Source: Pachyseris speciosa (Eukaryota > Cnidaria > Anthozoa > Scleractinia > Pachyseridae). From it: a DNA stretch of 64,000 nt. Positions 10,590-22,439 of this stretch are shown piece after piece; positions within the stretch are counted from its first letter, which is position 1, and each line of letters begins with the position of its first letter. The notes beneath the pieces were generated by a model. It searched no databases. It worked only from the letters and a program-made list of their open reading frames with translations, and had not been told where the DNA came from. The position numbers and the translations under genes were made by a program. The stretch covers positions 888,501-952,500 of the forward strand of contig JAEMWC010000010.1 in the NCBI GenBank assembly GCA_016490735.1, given 5' to 3'.

Positions 10590-10792
10590 TCTCGTTCGCT
10601 TTTGTTTTGCTTTACTTCGCTCTGTGATTGGTTAGCAAACCTCGCGCCACTTTCTCGACCAATGAGAAACAAAAACCAAAACCAATCTCGACTTGCACGC
10701 GCGCATTTTCACGCGCTTGGCGCCGGCTACATGTGATTGCTTCGTATTGATTGGCTCATTGCGCTGTTTGTATCTGTTGTGATCAGTTTCAT
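10590..10792 (-). repeat. CCAATCA-rich interspersed repeat, copy 2 (inverted)
   Basis: Reverse complement of the family at 9244 and 30535: TGTGATTGGTTAGC, CGCGCCACTTTCTCGACC, TGATTGGCTCATTGCGC and TCTGTTGTGATCAG are all present in reversed order. Confidence 0.72.
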
Positions 10793-11012
10793 GGCTGCCA
10801 CTCATTAGGACAGAAAACATTCCATGACATTTCCCTGACTTTTCACTGACCACAAACCAGTTTTTCACTGACCATCCAAAACAAAACCTTGGAAAATAAA
10901 GCCAGCACTGAACAGAGTCACAAAATCAATTCCTTTGCAGAATTTTTTGAAACGACGTTGCCTTTACCAACAAGGAATCTCCTTTCCAAACCTAACGGCT
11001 AGCCCAAAATAA

Positions 11013-11277
11013 AATTCCTCGACTTTTCACCGACTTTCAGGTAGAATTTAGAATTTACCTGACTTGATACACAACTCCCTGACTTTTCACTGACTTTCAG
11101 GTAGAATTTAGAATTTCCCTGACTTGATACACAACTCCCTGACTTTTCACTGACTTTCAGGTAGAATTTAGAATTTCCGTGACTTGATGCACAATTCTCT
11201 GACTTTTCACTGACTTTCAGGTAGAATTTAGAATTTCCTCGACTTGATACACAATTACCTGACTTTTCACTGACCTT
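11013..11277 (+). repeat. 60-bp tandem repeat, about 4.5 copies
   Basis: GACTTTCAGGTAGAATTTAG recurs at exactly 60-bp spacing (11030, 11090, 11150, 11210), with CCTGACTTGATACACAACTC between. Copies differ at a few bases. Confidence 0.92.
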
Positions 11278-11339
11278 GAAAAAAGATCTGTTTTCCCTGA
11301 CCGTGGTAACCTTGGTTTTAAGTTTTCGACACTCAGTGG

Positions 11340-12369
11340 AAAACCGCTCTAATTATTAATGAGTAATTAACTAGAATTCTGCGTAAAAATGTTCGCCAGT
11401 CTATGGAATCAGTGTACAAAACCACGGGTTCAAGTATACAGCGAAAGCTGTTCAAAAAAACAGCTCAAAAAATGAAATCGTAAGTTCTGCTGATCTGTCG
11501 TCTTGATTTCCACATCTCCTTTTGTCGGGTTTAAAACTATTCCAATATTCCATGCGACCTGGGCAAGTGCTGGGAAAAGCACAAAAGTTTAGAAGTACAA
11601 AACCTATATTTATTATTCATTGACAAATGGATCTCTCTAACTTAATTAGCAACGAATGTGGACCTGACTGTTTTCTATGCAGCTCGTAGCGACAAGGGGT
11701 ATTTCTAATAGAATAGTATCGGTAGATTTCTATATTTTTCTTAATAGAATAACATTGGTATTTCTGCACAAGTATTTTAGAATGTCATTATATTTAATAT
11801 TTATTTAGTATTTATTACTTATTTAGTATTTGCTTTGTTATTGTGTCTCCAATTAGCAGGTATGTTAAACTACTTTGACACAAAAATAAAGTTGTTGTTG
11901 TTGTTGCCGTCACTGTCTTTTGATTGGCTACAAACACACAGCTTATTACTGCTACCACTGTTTTCGTTATGTCATACCTAACGACAATAGTTTTTAACAT
12001 GTAGAAGTGACGTCAATTAGCAGAGAACAGTTTTAAACATGCAAAAAACATTTGTTTTGGTGAAGCTTTGAAATCAAGAATTCTTTTACATAAGGCTTTA
12101 CCAAAACGGGCCTGAGCTCAGTCGAAAGTTTCATTTACGTTTTAAACATATGTTTTCGAGTGGCTTTTTGCACAACTTTTGGACTACGCTGTAACGTTAG
12201 GTTGCAAGCTTGCAAATAAACGGTTGTTTACATGTTAAGCTTCTTGTACGTCGTCTTATTTACTTCATTCGGTTTTCGCTGATCGCATGATAGCGAAAAT
12301 TATCAAGGCCTCCGTTTGTGTTATCCGCCTTTGGTAGGTAACACAAACCTCAGTTGAGAAACGGCAGGC
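11340..12369. other. intron 16 sequence left of the BEL element, nothing recognised
   Basis: AT-rich non-coding sequence. A segment at 11470-11570 reads open on the minus strand but has no donor or phase that fits integrin exons 16 and 17, so it was not called. Confidence 0.4.
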
Positions 12370-12381
12370 TAAGCATACCTT

Positions 12382-12682
12382 TGTTGGGAATTAGATAATT
12401 GCCTGACAACACAATGTTTTTCCCGATAAACTCGCGCTAAAATCACTCACTCACGATAGAATTTTAAACAGATATATTTGTCTCTCACGATGTCCCAATC
12501 TCGATTACAACACACTTCGATTTCTAGAACAAAAGATACAGCAAATTGTACAATGTGTTCTCTGATTGGTTAAAGTTACTAACGATGACAGGTTCGATGC
12601 CTATCCCTTTCCAGTCAACTAAACAATCAAATTCTATACGCATTAAAATTGTTTTGATTACGTAAACACACGATTTCCGACA
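12382..12682 (-). repeat. BEL/Pao 3' LTR
   Basis: About 301 bp; preceded on the minus strand by the polypurine tract at 12683-12692. Its outer end reads ...CTAATTCCCAACA, with 7 bases not in the 5' copy. Confidence 0.9.
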
Positions 12683-13097
12683 CCCTCCCCCCATTTGCCT
12701 CGAGAGAGCAAATGTCCACAAAACTTAAAACTGTTGGAAAATCAGACATGATCATCAAATAATTATTATATGCATTGTTCACTGTTCACTGTTCATTGTT
12801 CATTCTCGTTTATATCCTGGATGCGAAATCTAGCTGCCGTTGCAGCATCCCGTCTCGGCCTGTAGACTGGTGCGTCTGCACTCAGGGTCTTTGGTGGGGT
12901 CAGGACTGATGTGTCACAGCTTAACTCAAGTGGATACAAATGCTGAATTGGGCGCTCCAGTTGTGACTTCCGGACTTTAGCTTAGCTCAACGAATCACGC
13001 CATCACGGCCGGTAATTAGGTCTTCAACGACTCCCAACTTCCAGTGTGCTCGGTTCCTCTCTTCTGATTTGATGATAACGACTTCTCCCTTGGATGG

Positions 13098-14870
13098 TTA
13101 GGTCATGTCTCCTTTGTGCTTCAGCCGATGTCTCTCTCTCAATCCGCGAAGGTATTCTTTTGTCCACCGTGACCATAGTGTATCCTTGCACTTCCTCAAA
13201 TACTTAGCTCTCTTCCGGAGGTCATGTTCCTCGATGCGATGAGGCTCGAACTCTGGTAGCATGTTGGGTTGACCATACAGGAAGGAACTCGGGTTCAGGA
13301 TGGGTAGCTGAATGTCTTCATCCACGTAACTCAGTGGTCTGTTGTTGAGTGCCACTTCTATGTCCAACAGTACCTTTTGAAGTTCAGCCCAGGACAGCAT
13401 GCCATTTCCAATACAGTTGTAAAGAGCTCCCTTGACGAGTCCCACCATTCTCTCGAATTGCCCTCCCCACCACGGTGCACGACTCAAATTGAACTGCCAC
13501 TTGATCCCTTGGTAGGCGAGGAAATTCTGGAACTTTTCATCTTGCATCACTTGCTTGATCCACTGGGCGGCACCAACGAAGGTTCTTCCATTGTCTGAAT
13601 ACACCTTTTGCGGTCTTCCGCGTCGGGCGATGAAACCCTTGAAACTAGCGAGGAATTCTTTAGTTTCCAAGTTGGGCAGCAAATCCAAGAACAAAGCACG
13701 TGTCAGGCTACAGGCGTACAGCAACACGTATGCCTTCCTTCTGTCTTCGCGTTCTTACGGTACTTCAACGGTCCCGCGTAATCGACGCCGACGACTTGAA
13801 AGGGCGTTTGACCTTCAGTCCGATCCTTTGATACTCCTTGGGGAGGGGATGAAAATGCTTGTGCTTGAAACCGCCGACAGCCCTGGCAACTCTTCACGAT
13901 TCTTTTTGGTCAATCTTCTTAGGCGCGGAACCCAGTACAGCTCTCGAACCTTTGCCATGGTACTGACAACTTCCCCGTGGAGCGTTCCAAGATGAACTTG
14001 TGTTACGAGCTTCTCTGTGAAGCGCTGACTATCGGGCAAATACACCGGAAAATGCCCTTGGATTCTGCCTCGACATTCCAATACGCCGTCTTGGTTTGGT
14101 TGTAGATTCAGTTGCAACCGATCTTCTTGATAATGCTTATCCGCTGTGGCTCTTGTCTGGACTCTTTTCACCCAAAAGATTCTCGCTTTGTTAGTTTCTT
14201 CGGTGGTCAGCGGTCCCTTTAGTCTTCCTATCTTTTTTGAACGGACGTTGTGGACGAACCGCATTATCCACGCACAGATTCTCATCGTCTTCCAGTAGGT
14301 AAACTTCTCAAGAAGGGTGTCTAGCTCATCTGTAGTTGCTATCGCCACAGAAAAGACTTCTCGCGTTGCTTTCACTTCTGCCATCGATTCATCTGATGCC
14401 TTGGTCACAATATCTGGAGGCCAGCACGCTTTGTTGTTCAACCACTTCGGTCCGTTGCACCAAGAGGGATGGTTTAGCACTTCTCCACCACGGCTTCCAA
14501 GGTCAGCAGGGTTCTCCGAGGTCCCTACGTGCCGCAAGATCACTTCTGAATGTGCTTGTATTTTCTCAACTCTGTTGCTCACAAACTGCATATATGTGCC
14601 TGGGGATCTGATCCAGTGCAGGGCAACGGTGCTGTCGAGCCAGCAGTACTTTTCCATTAGGGGAAATCCATCTAGGGCTGAGGCCACGTTTGCCAAGAGA
14701 TTCACCGCCATATGTCCAGACACCAATTCTAGCCGAGGGATCGTCAGTCCCTTTTTGGAGAGTCTCGCTCTCGCTGCCACAAGTCCCTGATTGACGCCTG
14801 ACTCTTGAACGACTACAGCATACACAGCCGCGGCCACGCCTTTACCACTGGCATCACCAAAGGCGTGCAA
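13098..14870 (-). pseudogene. BEL/Pao RNase H and integrase, frame-broken
   Basis: The first frame (14870 to 13815) holds HAFGDASGKGVAAAVYAV (RNase H) and the integrase zinc finger start HLGTLHGEVV. After a shift near 13895 the CQGC half of the finger and VDYAGPL follow; a further shift near 13725 leads to SDNGRTFVGAAQW and PWWGGQFERMVGLVKGAL, completing the D-D-E triad. The tail is the usual BEL C-terminal domain. Confidence 0.9.
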
Positions 14871-14945
14871 CTCGATTGATTGAATGTCCTCTTGATAGGC
14901 TGCTAAGGACCTTGGGACTGTAAGCTGCTCAGGAAGTCGCTCCTC

Positions 14946-16004
14946 CTATCGGGTCCAACTCTGCATCAACTCTCTTGGTAGCTTTGCATCCCAGTTTAGC
15001 TTGGCGTCACACACGTCACGGTAGAGGAGCTTACCCCCCAACGAGATAGGAGAGGCCAATCCCAATGGGTCATAGATCCTCGCCACTTTGCTTAAGATTC
15101 CCCGCTTGCTAGGATCAGCCTTCTCTTGTGGAAAACTCACGCCGACTGTATCGTTTTCTTTATCCCATGGCAAACCAAGCAGGGTAGCTCCTTGTCTTCC
15201 GGGTACGTTTAACTGCTCTTTTGCGTACGTTCCTTCCTCGATCGAGACTGGTTCTGACGCGGCTGATTCCAACTCTTTCACATTCGAATGCCATTTATGC
15301 AACTCGAAGGTGCCCTTGGCGAATACGTTCTGAGAAGCTGATTTGATCTCTTTTGCCTTTTTACTTGTAGGGCCACCACTGATCAGGTCGTCTACGTACA
15401 AGCTTCGTTCAATTTCGCTGACAATGTCTGGGTAGTTTTGTCTGCAACTCTCCAACAGGTGTTGAATTACGCCTCCCAGGAGGAACGGCGATGATGTCAG
15501 ACCGAAGAGGGCTCTAGTAAACCTCAGCGTCTCCACTGTTTGACTGTTTGGGTCCTTCAACCAATGAAATCTTAGGGCATCACGGTCTTGCTCTTTGATC
15601 CGGACTTGGAGGAAAGCTTGCTTGATGTCTCCTGTCACTGCAACTGGATGAAATCGAGAACGAACTAGGACACTCCAGAGCTTGTTTTGAAGAGGTGGGC
15701 CAGGATTTAAACACTCGTTTAGCGAGGGTGCACCAGAGTAGGCCCGTGCTGACGCGTCATACACTACACGAAGCTTGGTGGTTTCTGCTGTGTCACGTAC
15801 CACTGCCTTGTGAGGGATGTAAAATTCGTGCTGCCCAGTTGCAGGTCCGCTAACTGTCTCGACTATTCCGGTCTTGATTTGGTCTTGGATCACTTGATCG
15901 TAACGCTCTATCGTTCCTTGGCTGCGTAGCTTCTTTACGAGGCCGGTTAACCTGCGTAGACTGCCTGCTTCGTTGCTTGGTAGAGGTGGGTGGTTCCCTT
16001 CCAT
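14946..16004 (-). pseudogene. BEL/Pao reverse transcriptase segment
   Basis: Contains TGDIKQAFLQVRIKEQDRD (motif A, with catalytic Asp) and YVDDLISGG (motif C) at about 15378-15401, and the ARIYDPLGLASPISLGGKLL thumb signature typical of BEL/Pao. It overlaps the protease frame by a shift and ends in a stop just before the RNase H frame. Confidence 0.93.
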
Positions 16005-17976
16005 GGAAGGCTAGTTTCGTACCAACCCTCTTCGTCTCGTCTAAGTTGCTCCTTGAACTCGGAATACACCTCCTCTTGATCACCAGTTGCACAATCCGCG
16101 AGTCCAAGTACGTCCAGTCTGCACAAGTTGTCGTAATCCACTGTTGATGTTTGAGTCAGGAACATTGGAGACAGATCCACTTCCTTGCCTGGTGAAATAA
16201 TGGTCCATCCAAACTTGGTTTTTCCCGCGATAGGCTCGTTCGCGGCACCAATAAGAGGTGCTGTTTCAGTCTTTATCTTGGTGTAGTCACACACTCCCAA
16301 GATAAGGTGCACTGGAAGGAATTCCTTTGTGTCCATATCGTCCATCTTCACTCCCTTTAAGTGGTCGTACCTTTCCAGGACCTGTTGGTAGTAAGGGTTT
16401 TCCAGGGATAAAAGCTGTTTTTTGTTTACCAAGGTCACGTCCGTTTCGAGGAGGAAATCGCCCTTCAGTGAACTTATCTGGACCTTGAAGATCTCTACAG
16501 GCTTGGTAACCACTCCCATCATCATTTCGATCTGTCGTACCTCTCTTTGATGAAGACGAATCTTTGGGCGATCAAGTAACGATGCTGAAGCGTACGAACT
16601 TCCGGCACCGGTGTCTAGCAACACACGACACTTAACTCCCAGCACTTCCACTACGACGACCGGATAAATCACAGTTGGTCTTTCCATTGTAGTCGCTGTC
16701 ATTAGCTGGTTACTAACGCTGTTGCAGATGCACGTGTGATGTCTTCTCTGACAAATCTGGCACAAGGAACGGCTCTTGCAATCATCAGCTCTGTGTTTGC
16801 TTCCGGTACAATTGAAACAGAGGCGTTTGTTGCTAAGGACTTTCTTGCGATCATCGACGGTGACAACCGTTTTGCAGTCAACCGATTTGTGTTCTTGCTT
16901 TCCGCAATAAACGCATCCCCAATTTCTGCCATCTCTGTCCTGTTGGATTTGAAAATTCTTGTCACGCCAGGGCTTGTCACTTTGCTTAAGTTGGATCGGG
17001 TTTCTTTCTGTCCATTTCCGGAGTTCATCCACTAACTTTGGGAAATTCCATTCTCGCCAAGAATCGTCTGTTCGCACAAGATCCCCTCTTATCCCTGGCA
17101 GCTTGTCGATAGTCATCCGCACGTATCCATTCACCTCTCGCAGTTTCCCCATTGTTTCCAACGATTGCACGTTGAAAAGAAGCTTCTCGTAGAAATCGTG
17201 GATTCTAGCTGGCTGTGTTCCACTAATTGTAGGCAAAGACAGTCATGATGTTTTCCACGTACGCGTTCACGACTTCGCTTGTTTGGCCATACTTCCTTGT
17301 CAGGATGTTCTTCGCACGCTCGTATCCCTCTGATGAAAAGGGCAAGCCGTCGATTTCCGTTCGTATCTTGGGGTCTACGAGTTCCTTTAAGTAGGAGTAC
17401 TTCGTCACGCCAGCTATTTCTGCCTTGTCGATCTCGGTTTCAAACTGACTCCAGAACCGGGGCCAATCTGTTAAATCGCCTCTAAACCTTGTAATAACAA
17501 GCTTAGGAAGCTTGGCGGTCTTCGCGGCTTGAGTCGAGGTCGGTTCCGTGGTCTTCGCTTGTTTTGTCTCCTCGATTTTCTTCTCATATGTTAACCTCAT
17601 CTCCAGTTGTGTACGTTCAAACGCAAGCTGTTTTTGTCGATCTCGCTCTGCCAGCTCCTCTTCGTTTTCCTTCGCTTGCATCCTTGTCTTATAATTCATT
17701 TGAACGAGTCTATCCGATAAATGCGTGATCTCCTCGTCAGCAGTTTCTTGTTGTGCTTCAACTGCGGCGCTCCATTCTGTTAGCTCGTCAACCTGAACGC
17801 CACTCTTCAGTTTCGCGTGTTCGATTTTCGTTTTAACACTTCACGATCGCTCGCAGAGCATCCCGATGCCGTTCTATTCCTTCCCTGTTCGCTTTCTCGA
17901 CGACTGCTTTGGTCTTCCCTTGAGTAAACTTAAGTAGCTTTAGTTGCACGTCCAACTCCGAGGTCAACGCCTCCAT
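15947..17976 (-). pseudogene. BEL/Pao gag-protease region, frame-broken
   Basis: A start codon at 17976 opens a short gag N-terminus, with a shift near 17838 and another near 17230. The second segment has a DUF1759-like gag core (KLPKLVITRFRGDLTDWPRF). The third has CCHC knuckles CVYCGKQEHKSVDC and CFNCTGSKHRADDC, and an aspartic protease active site VLLDTGAGSS. These package RNA and process the polyprotein in intact relatives. The shifts make this copy non-autonomous. Confidence 0.9.
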
Positions 17977-18062
17977 CGTTGTGTTGTTTGAGCTTCTTGG
18001 CTGACTCCCTCGTTTTGTTTCGTTGTTTCCCGCTCACAGTCCCGTCGGAGGTGCCACTTTGT

Positions 18063-18356
18063 GTTAGATAATTGCCTGACAACACAATGTTTTTCCCGAT
18101 AAACTCGCGCTAAAATCACTCACTCACGATAGAATTTTAAACAGATATATTTGTCTCTCACGATGTCCCAATCTCGATTACAAAACACTTCGATTTTCTA
18201 GAACAAAAGATACAGCAAATTGTACAATGTGTTCTCTGATTGGTTAAAGTTACTAACGATGACAGGTTCGATGCCTATCCCTTTCCAGTCAACTAAACAA
18301 TCAAATTCTATACGCATTAAAATTGTTTTGATTACGTAAACACACGATTTCCGACA
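18063..18356 (-). repeat. BEL/Pao 5' LTR
   Basis: About 294 bp; minus-strand reading begins TGTCGGAAATCG. It differs from the 3' LTR by one substitution (near 18184), one T indel (near 18196) and a 7-base absence next to the CTAACA end. Confidence 0.92.
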
Positions 18357-18360
18357 CCTT

Positions 18361-18362
<2 letters not shown>

Positions 18363-18406
<44 letters not shown>

Positions 18407-18438
18407 GGAGTGAAACACGAAAATTTGGTTTATCAACG

Positions 18439-18469
<31 letters not shown>

Positions 18470-18523
18470 GGATTCGATTCGGTGGTCAATTTACATTATC
18501 AACTCCGTTGATAAACCAAATTT
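18363..18523 (+). mobile_element. RetA retroposon copy 2, extended into a perfect 43-bp hairpin
   Basis: The first 118 bases match the copy at 4051. The sequence then turns back: 18421-18463 and 18481-18523 are exact inverse complements (43 bp) around a 17-base loop. The flanks are a 14-bp duplication (TAAGCATACCTTTA) whose left copy is split by the BEL element and whose right copy overlaps integrin exon 16 and its donor. Confidence 0.85.
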
Positions 18524-18532
18524 TAAGCATAC

Positions 18533-18591
18533 CTTTAGTTTGGGTCTCTGTTACCACGTCCTTATAAGAGATAACAAGGCTAACGTTAAGG
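18533..18591 (-). CDS. integrin alpha exon 16: thigh domain, donor inside a target-site duplication
   Basis: 59 nt reading CLNVSLVISYKDVVTETQTK; it completes exon 15's TG- codon as cysteine and exon 17's -AC codon as aspartate. Acceptor TTTACAG, donor GTATGC. Its last five bases and its donor lie in a 14-bp duplication made by insertion of a hairpin retroposon, into whose other copy a BEL/Pao element later jumped. Confidence 0.82.
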
Positions 18592-18780
18592 CTGTAAAGA
18601 AAATAAAAATATCATAAGATTTCGGCAAGAGAATAATCAAATCCTTACTCAAGACATTCCGAAAATGAGCCCCTAGAAAATAACACCCACTAAACCTTAG
18701 ACAAAAAAACCTTCCGTTACAAACAACCTTACGTTACAAACTGTCTTTATCTCCTTTGATTAATAATAGTAATAATAGTA

Positions 18781-18900
18781 ATGATGATGATGATGATGAT
18801 GGTGATGATGATGGTGATGGTGATGAGATGATGATGATGATGATGATGATGACGGTGATGATGATGATGATGACGATGATGGTGAAGATGATGACGGTGG

Positions 18901-18940
<40 letters not shown>

Positions 18941-19031
18941 AATGATGATGACGGTGATGATGATGATGATAATGATGATGAAGATGATGATGATGATGAT
19001 GAAGATGATTATGAAGATGATGATGATGATG
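18781..19031 (+). repeat. GAT microsatellite
   Basis: About 250 bp of GATGAT with GGT, GAC and GAA variants; poly-Met and poly-His open frames result. Lies in intron 15. Confidence 0.95.
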
Positions 19032-19339
19032 AACTGTCACGCCGTCATGACCTGTAGAGCTATTGATTGCATGACAAGACTATACTCTTATTTTAGCATC
19101 ATGCGACGTGTGTATATGACGCACCATCTCTCTTGACAAATATGTTCAAAGGCACAGAATGTTGAAATAATCATGTGACAAAACTAGACTGTGAGAAGTC
19201 CTTTATTTTTCCTTGGAGATAGTAAATCCTGCGAAAAATCGCGAGCGCACACGAAAATTGCCTCGCGCAACAAGCCTCCTCGTGGAAGACAAAATCCAAA
19301 CAAAAATAACGGACTAATCGTAGTCTCGATAAAACTTAC

Positions 19340-19447
19340 CACTTCAGTTTAGCCCACTGTAAGTCACACAAGCTGTCATTGCTTTCCAAACTGATCCGCT
19401 GTTTACTCGGTTTAATGGCAACAACAACTTCCACAACGGTTTTTGAC
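19340..19447 (-). CDS. integrin alpha exon 15: start of thigh domain
   Basis: It encodes RSKTVVEVVVAIKPSKQRIS and ends CDLQWAKLK plus two bases. SKTVVEVVV matches the ARPVV-type strand that follows the propeller. Acceptor TTGAAG, donor GTAAGT, 108 nt; phases agree with exons 14 and 16. Confidence 0.85.
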
Positions 19448-19477
19448 CTTCAAAATAAACAATAACTTAAAATTGGT

Positions 19478-19580
19478 AGTAAAACCGATAACATGTAAAC
19501 TCTAGATCAGATTCCGAGAAGGGTTCTGTACAACTGTACGGGTCCTCAAATGATCCCAGGACCGCAAATGATCCCCATCA
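19478..19580 (+). repeat. dispersed repeat with ATCATTTGCGGTCC-type words, copy near exon 15
   Basis: GTAAAACCGATAACATGTAAAC and TCCGAGAAGGGTTCTG recur in the same order at 28626-28685, and the neighbouring CCGCAAATGATCCC occurs inverted as a short tandem array at 28464-28575. The two copies lie near opposite ends of intron 14. Confidence 0.6.
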
Positions 19581-19589
19581 GGAGTGCTC

Positions 19590-22430
19590 AGTGAAGCCAA
19601 TATACCAAATAGCCGCTCCGCACGCAGCATGACGCTGGCTGGGAAGTATCGTATCCATAAAAAATGACTTGCTGGGGATTAGTTATGAATTTTTGCTCGC
19701 TGGAGGCTGTTTTACTGGGACTGTTGTTGGCTGGAAAAAACACACCACGCCCACTTCCTGGCTCACTGTGACACTTTGAAAGGAAATTTACTGGGACAAA
19801 AATTACCTGTGTTTTTGTTTGTATAATGGGTCACGCGGCCTGGTCAACGCCGATCATTTGTGCCGTGGAAATACGCAAAAACGCGTTCATTCAGCATGAC
19901 ATCTGTTTCTGGATAACCTCTTCTGCGCCCCTTTTACGTCAATGTCAATTGTAGTGAAAACAAGGGTCTCGTTTTTCATAAACCACGCGGTGTGTCCTGT
20001 ATAGAGCTTCATTTTGACCTTGGAAAATCATAAGCAGTTTTCAGGAACACATTTTTGGGATCGGTACCTGTATTTTGCTCTAAAGCGGTAAGTTTCGCTT
20101 CTTCGCTAACGGGATGGTACAAGTGTTAGAAATGTAATTCATCATTTAAGGTTCTTTCGCAGAAAATTCCAAAGTGATAGTTTATGATAGATCGCGCGCA
20201 AACTGAGCAACCGAATTTTCACATATTTCAGTTATAGAGCAGCAAAATGTTTGTTTGTGTTATGTAAGCAGTGTAATTGGCGGATGGAAGTTGTTTCGAA
20301 TCATTGTACAGCTGACTGCATTTTGGAAATTTGTAAGTGGATCATACACGCTGATCATATGCACTAAAATTACATACTGTTTTTTTTTTTTTTTTCATTT
20401 AGCTCAGACCAACAACACGGTTGCGCCTCTGGGTGAGCTATTAATTGATTCTCAGTGAGTTGATAAACGACAGTTAACTGACAAGCCAGGGTAAGAATAA
20501 ATTATTTTATGGCTAAAATATGCTTGCATGCATGGCGGTTATTCAGTGCGAGCCACCAACCCAACATGCGAGCCATGGGGAACTTTTGTCACTTGTGCGT
20601 CAGTGCTAATTTTCGTTAAAAAAATTGCTTACGCCGAAATCGAAATTGCAAGTCTGTGAATTACAATGTGAAATACTCATGGTTTAAAATGTTATATTCT
20701 CCAAATAACTTTAGCAGCGCTTCCAAACAAGTTTAACTACCATTCAATACGCCTTTCAATAACATGCGAACATTTCGTTTCATGCTGCCAACAATCATTA
20801 ACATAACGGACATCTACATGTAAAACAAACAAAAGGGATCGAAATCCTCCAATCAAAACTCAGCAACATGACCTGTTGAACCCCTTGAAACAGCGCACAA
20901 GTTGACCGAGAGTTCCGTAACTTGATTGACAGCACTGTAAAACGCATTTTCAGTGGTGCATCATTCTCCAACTCCATAATTCTCATGTTATTAAGAGGCT
21001 CAGGAATTTCGAATGGTGAAATTATGACTATACCGACTACCAGAAAATAATTTTAAAAAAAGCACAAAAAGGCTCTCGTTCCTGTGACTCGTTGTCTTGC
21101 TCAGGACATGAGTTAATCATGTCACCAACCTAGCAAATATTTTACTTGAGTCAAGTAAACCTTTCTCTCTGATCTCATTCCAGTCAGACATCCCTTTCCC
21201 CTACCTTATACATCGGCAGTGGTCGATGAGATTGCTTTATATATTACATTTCGATAATCTGGCCAGATATTTTTGGTTTTCGCAAAGTAAAGATTCTGAG
21301 TTCATTTCGAGCAGATTTTTATTTCTTAAATTATAGCAGATTTGGAGTTCAGAGATTGTTTCATTTCGTTTCTCACGTTCATTGTAATTGTGTTCTTGTC
21401 GGTTTCCCCTCTCCACGAAAACCAACCTTCCCAAATCAGGATACAGTGGACGAGAAGAGAGGCTATGTGGATGTCCACTGCCGTAAACGCGATTTAATCC
21501 TTTGAAAGCTCGTGTGCGTATGCATTTGTCCATCAAACAGGAGAAATGTCGCTGTCCACCTGGGACGGCAAGCGGAACACAGTTGTAGCTGATAGGAACA
21601 CCTAATTAATTCTTCACAAATTCCGGAAATTCCGTCAAAACAGTTCTTCGTTCGTGTTAAATGAACGAGTCGGCGTACTACAATAGAATTCGGCTATCTT
21701 TAGCATTTTAATTAATTTCCACCAATAAGGAGTCACTTGCGGTCACTTTTGCCATTCATTTTTAAAGCTGCCAAATTTGGAGGAGTACACGCACGTACTA
21801 ATTCTGTGCTTCTTGAGAAATTTTCGGAACGGACCTATTCAACAGAAGCATTTCTCAAAGCTTCTTTGAATAGAACTTTGACCGAAATCAAAACAGTCAA
21901 TTGCTTTAGGACTTCCTTCGTCGGTCCTCAAGTGATGATTTCGATAATATTAGTTAATGTTGCTTGTAGATATATATTTTGAAATCGGTTCCTCCGTCGG
22001 ATGTAAACCAAACGCATAAACTCATGGATGAAAAGAAGGATATTCGTGCAAGCTACCTGCGTCTTCGGTCATATTCTTGTTGTCCTTATTGACTGTATTG
22101 AATCACCTCAAATTATGTAAATGAAATATCAGCTTTCGCACTTGCAAAAACACCTATTAAAACACCTTTAGGAGTGGCAACATAAAAACACTGACGGCCA
22201 CGATTAATCATTGTTTCCGGTTAGCATTATTTGACTAATTGCTTCTCTTATTAAAGCCAGGAATTTAAGTGATTTCACTTTGACAATCCTGAAGAAGAAT
22301 GTTTTCAACATTATGAGAGAAGCGCACATGGAAGAGAAAATTTTTATGAGGGATGCGAAAACGCGGTTTAATTTGTTTATAGGCTTCATTCGAAACAAAC
22401 AAACAAACAACAACAACAAAGCTTATCTCC
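19590..22430. other. intron 14 right-hand part, nothing recognised
   Basis: No exon, element end or RNA gene could be supported. The open frames here are short and have no family character. Confidence 0.4.
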
Positions 22431-22439
22431 CGCACCTTG

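Larger units (their letters stand above)
12382..18356 (-). mobile_element. BEL/Pao LTR retrotransposon, full length, broken frames
   Basis: About 5,975 bp with two LTRs starting TGTCGG and ending CA in element orientation and a CCTT(T) target duplication (12378-12382, 18357-18361). A candidate primer-binding site TGGCACC follows the 5' LTR and a polypurine tract GGGGGGAGGG precedes the 3' LTR. Gag, two CCHC knuckles, aspartic protease, reverse transcriptase, RNase H and integrase follow in BEL/Pao order. Near-identical LTRs indicate a young insertion, yet the polyprotein has several frameshifts. It sits in integrin intron 16 in the same orientation as the gene. Confidence 0.93.

Noticed and set aside
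11470..11590. extra integrin thigh exon
   Set aside because: One minus-strand frame stays open, but it lacks a proper donor, its phase does not fit, and exons 16 and 17 already join without it.
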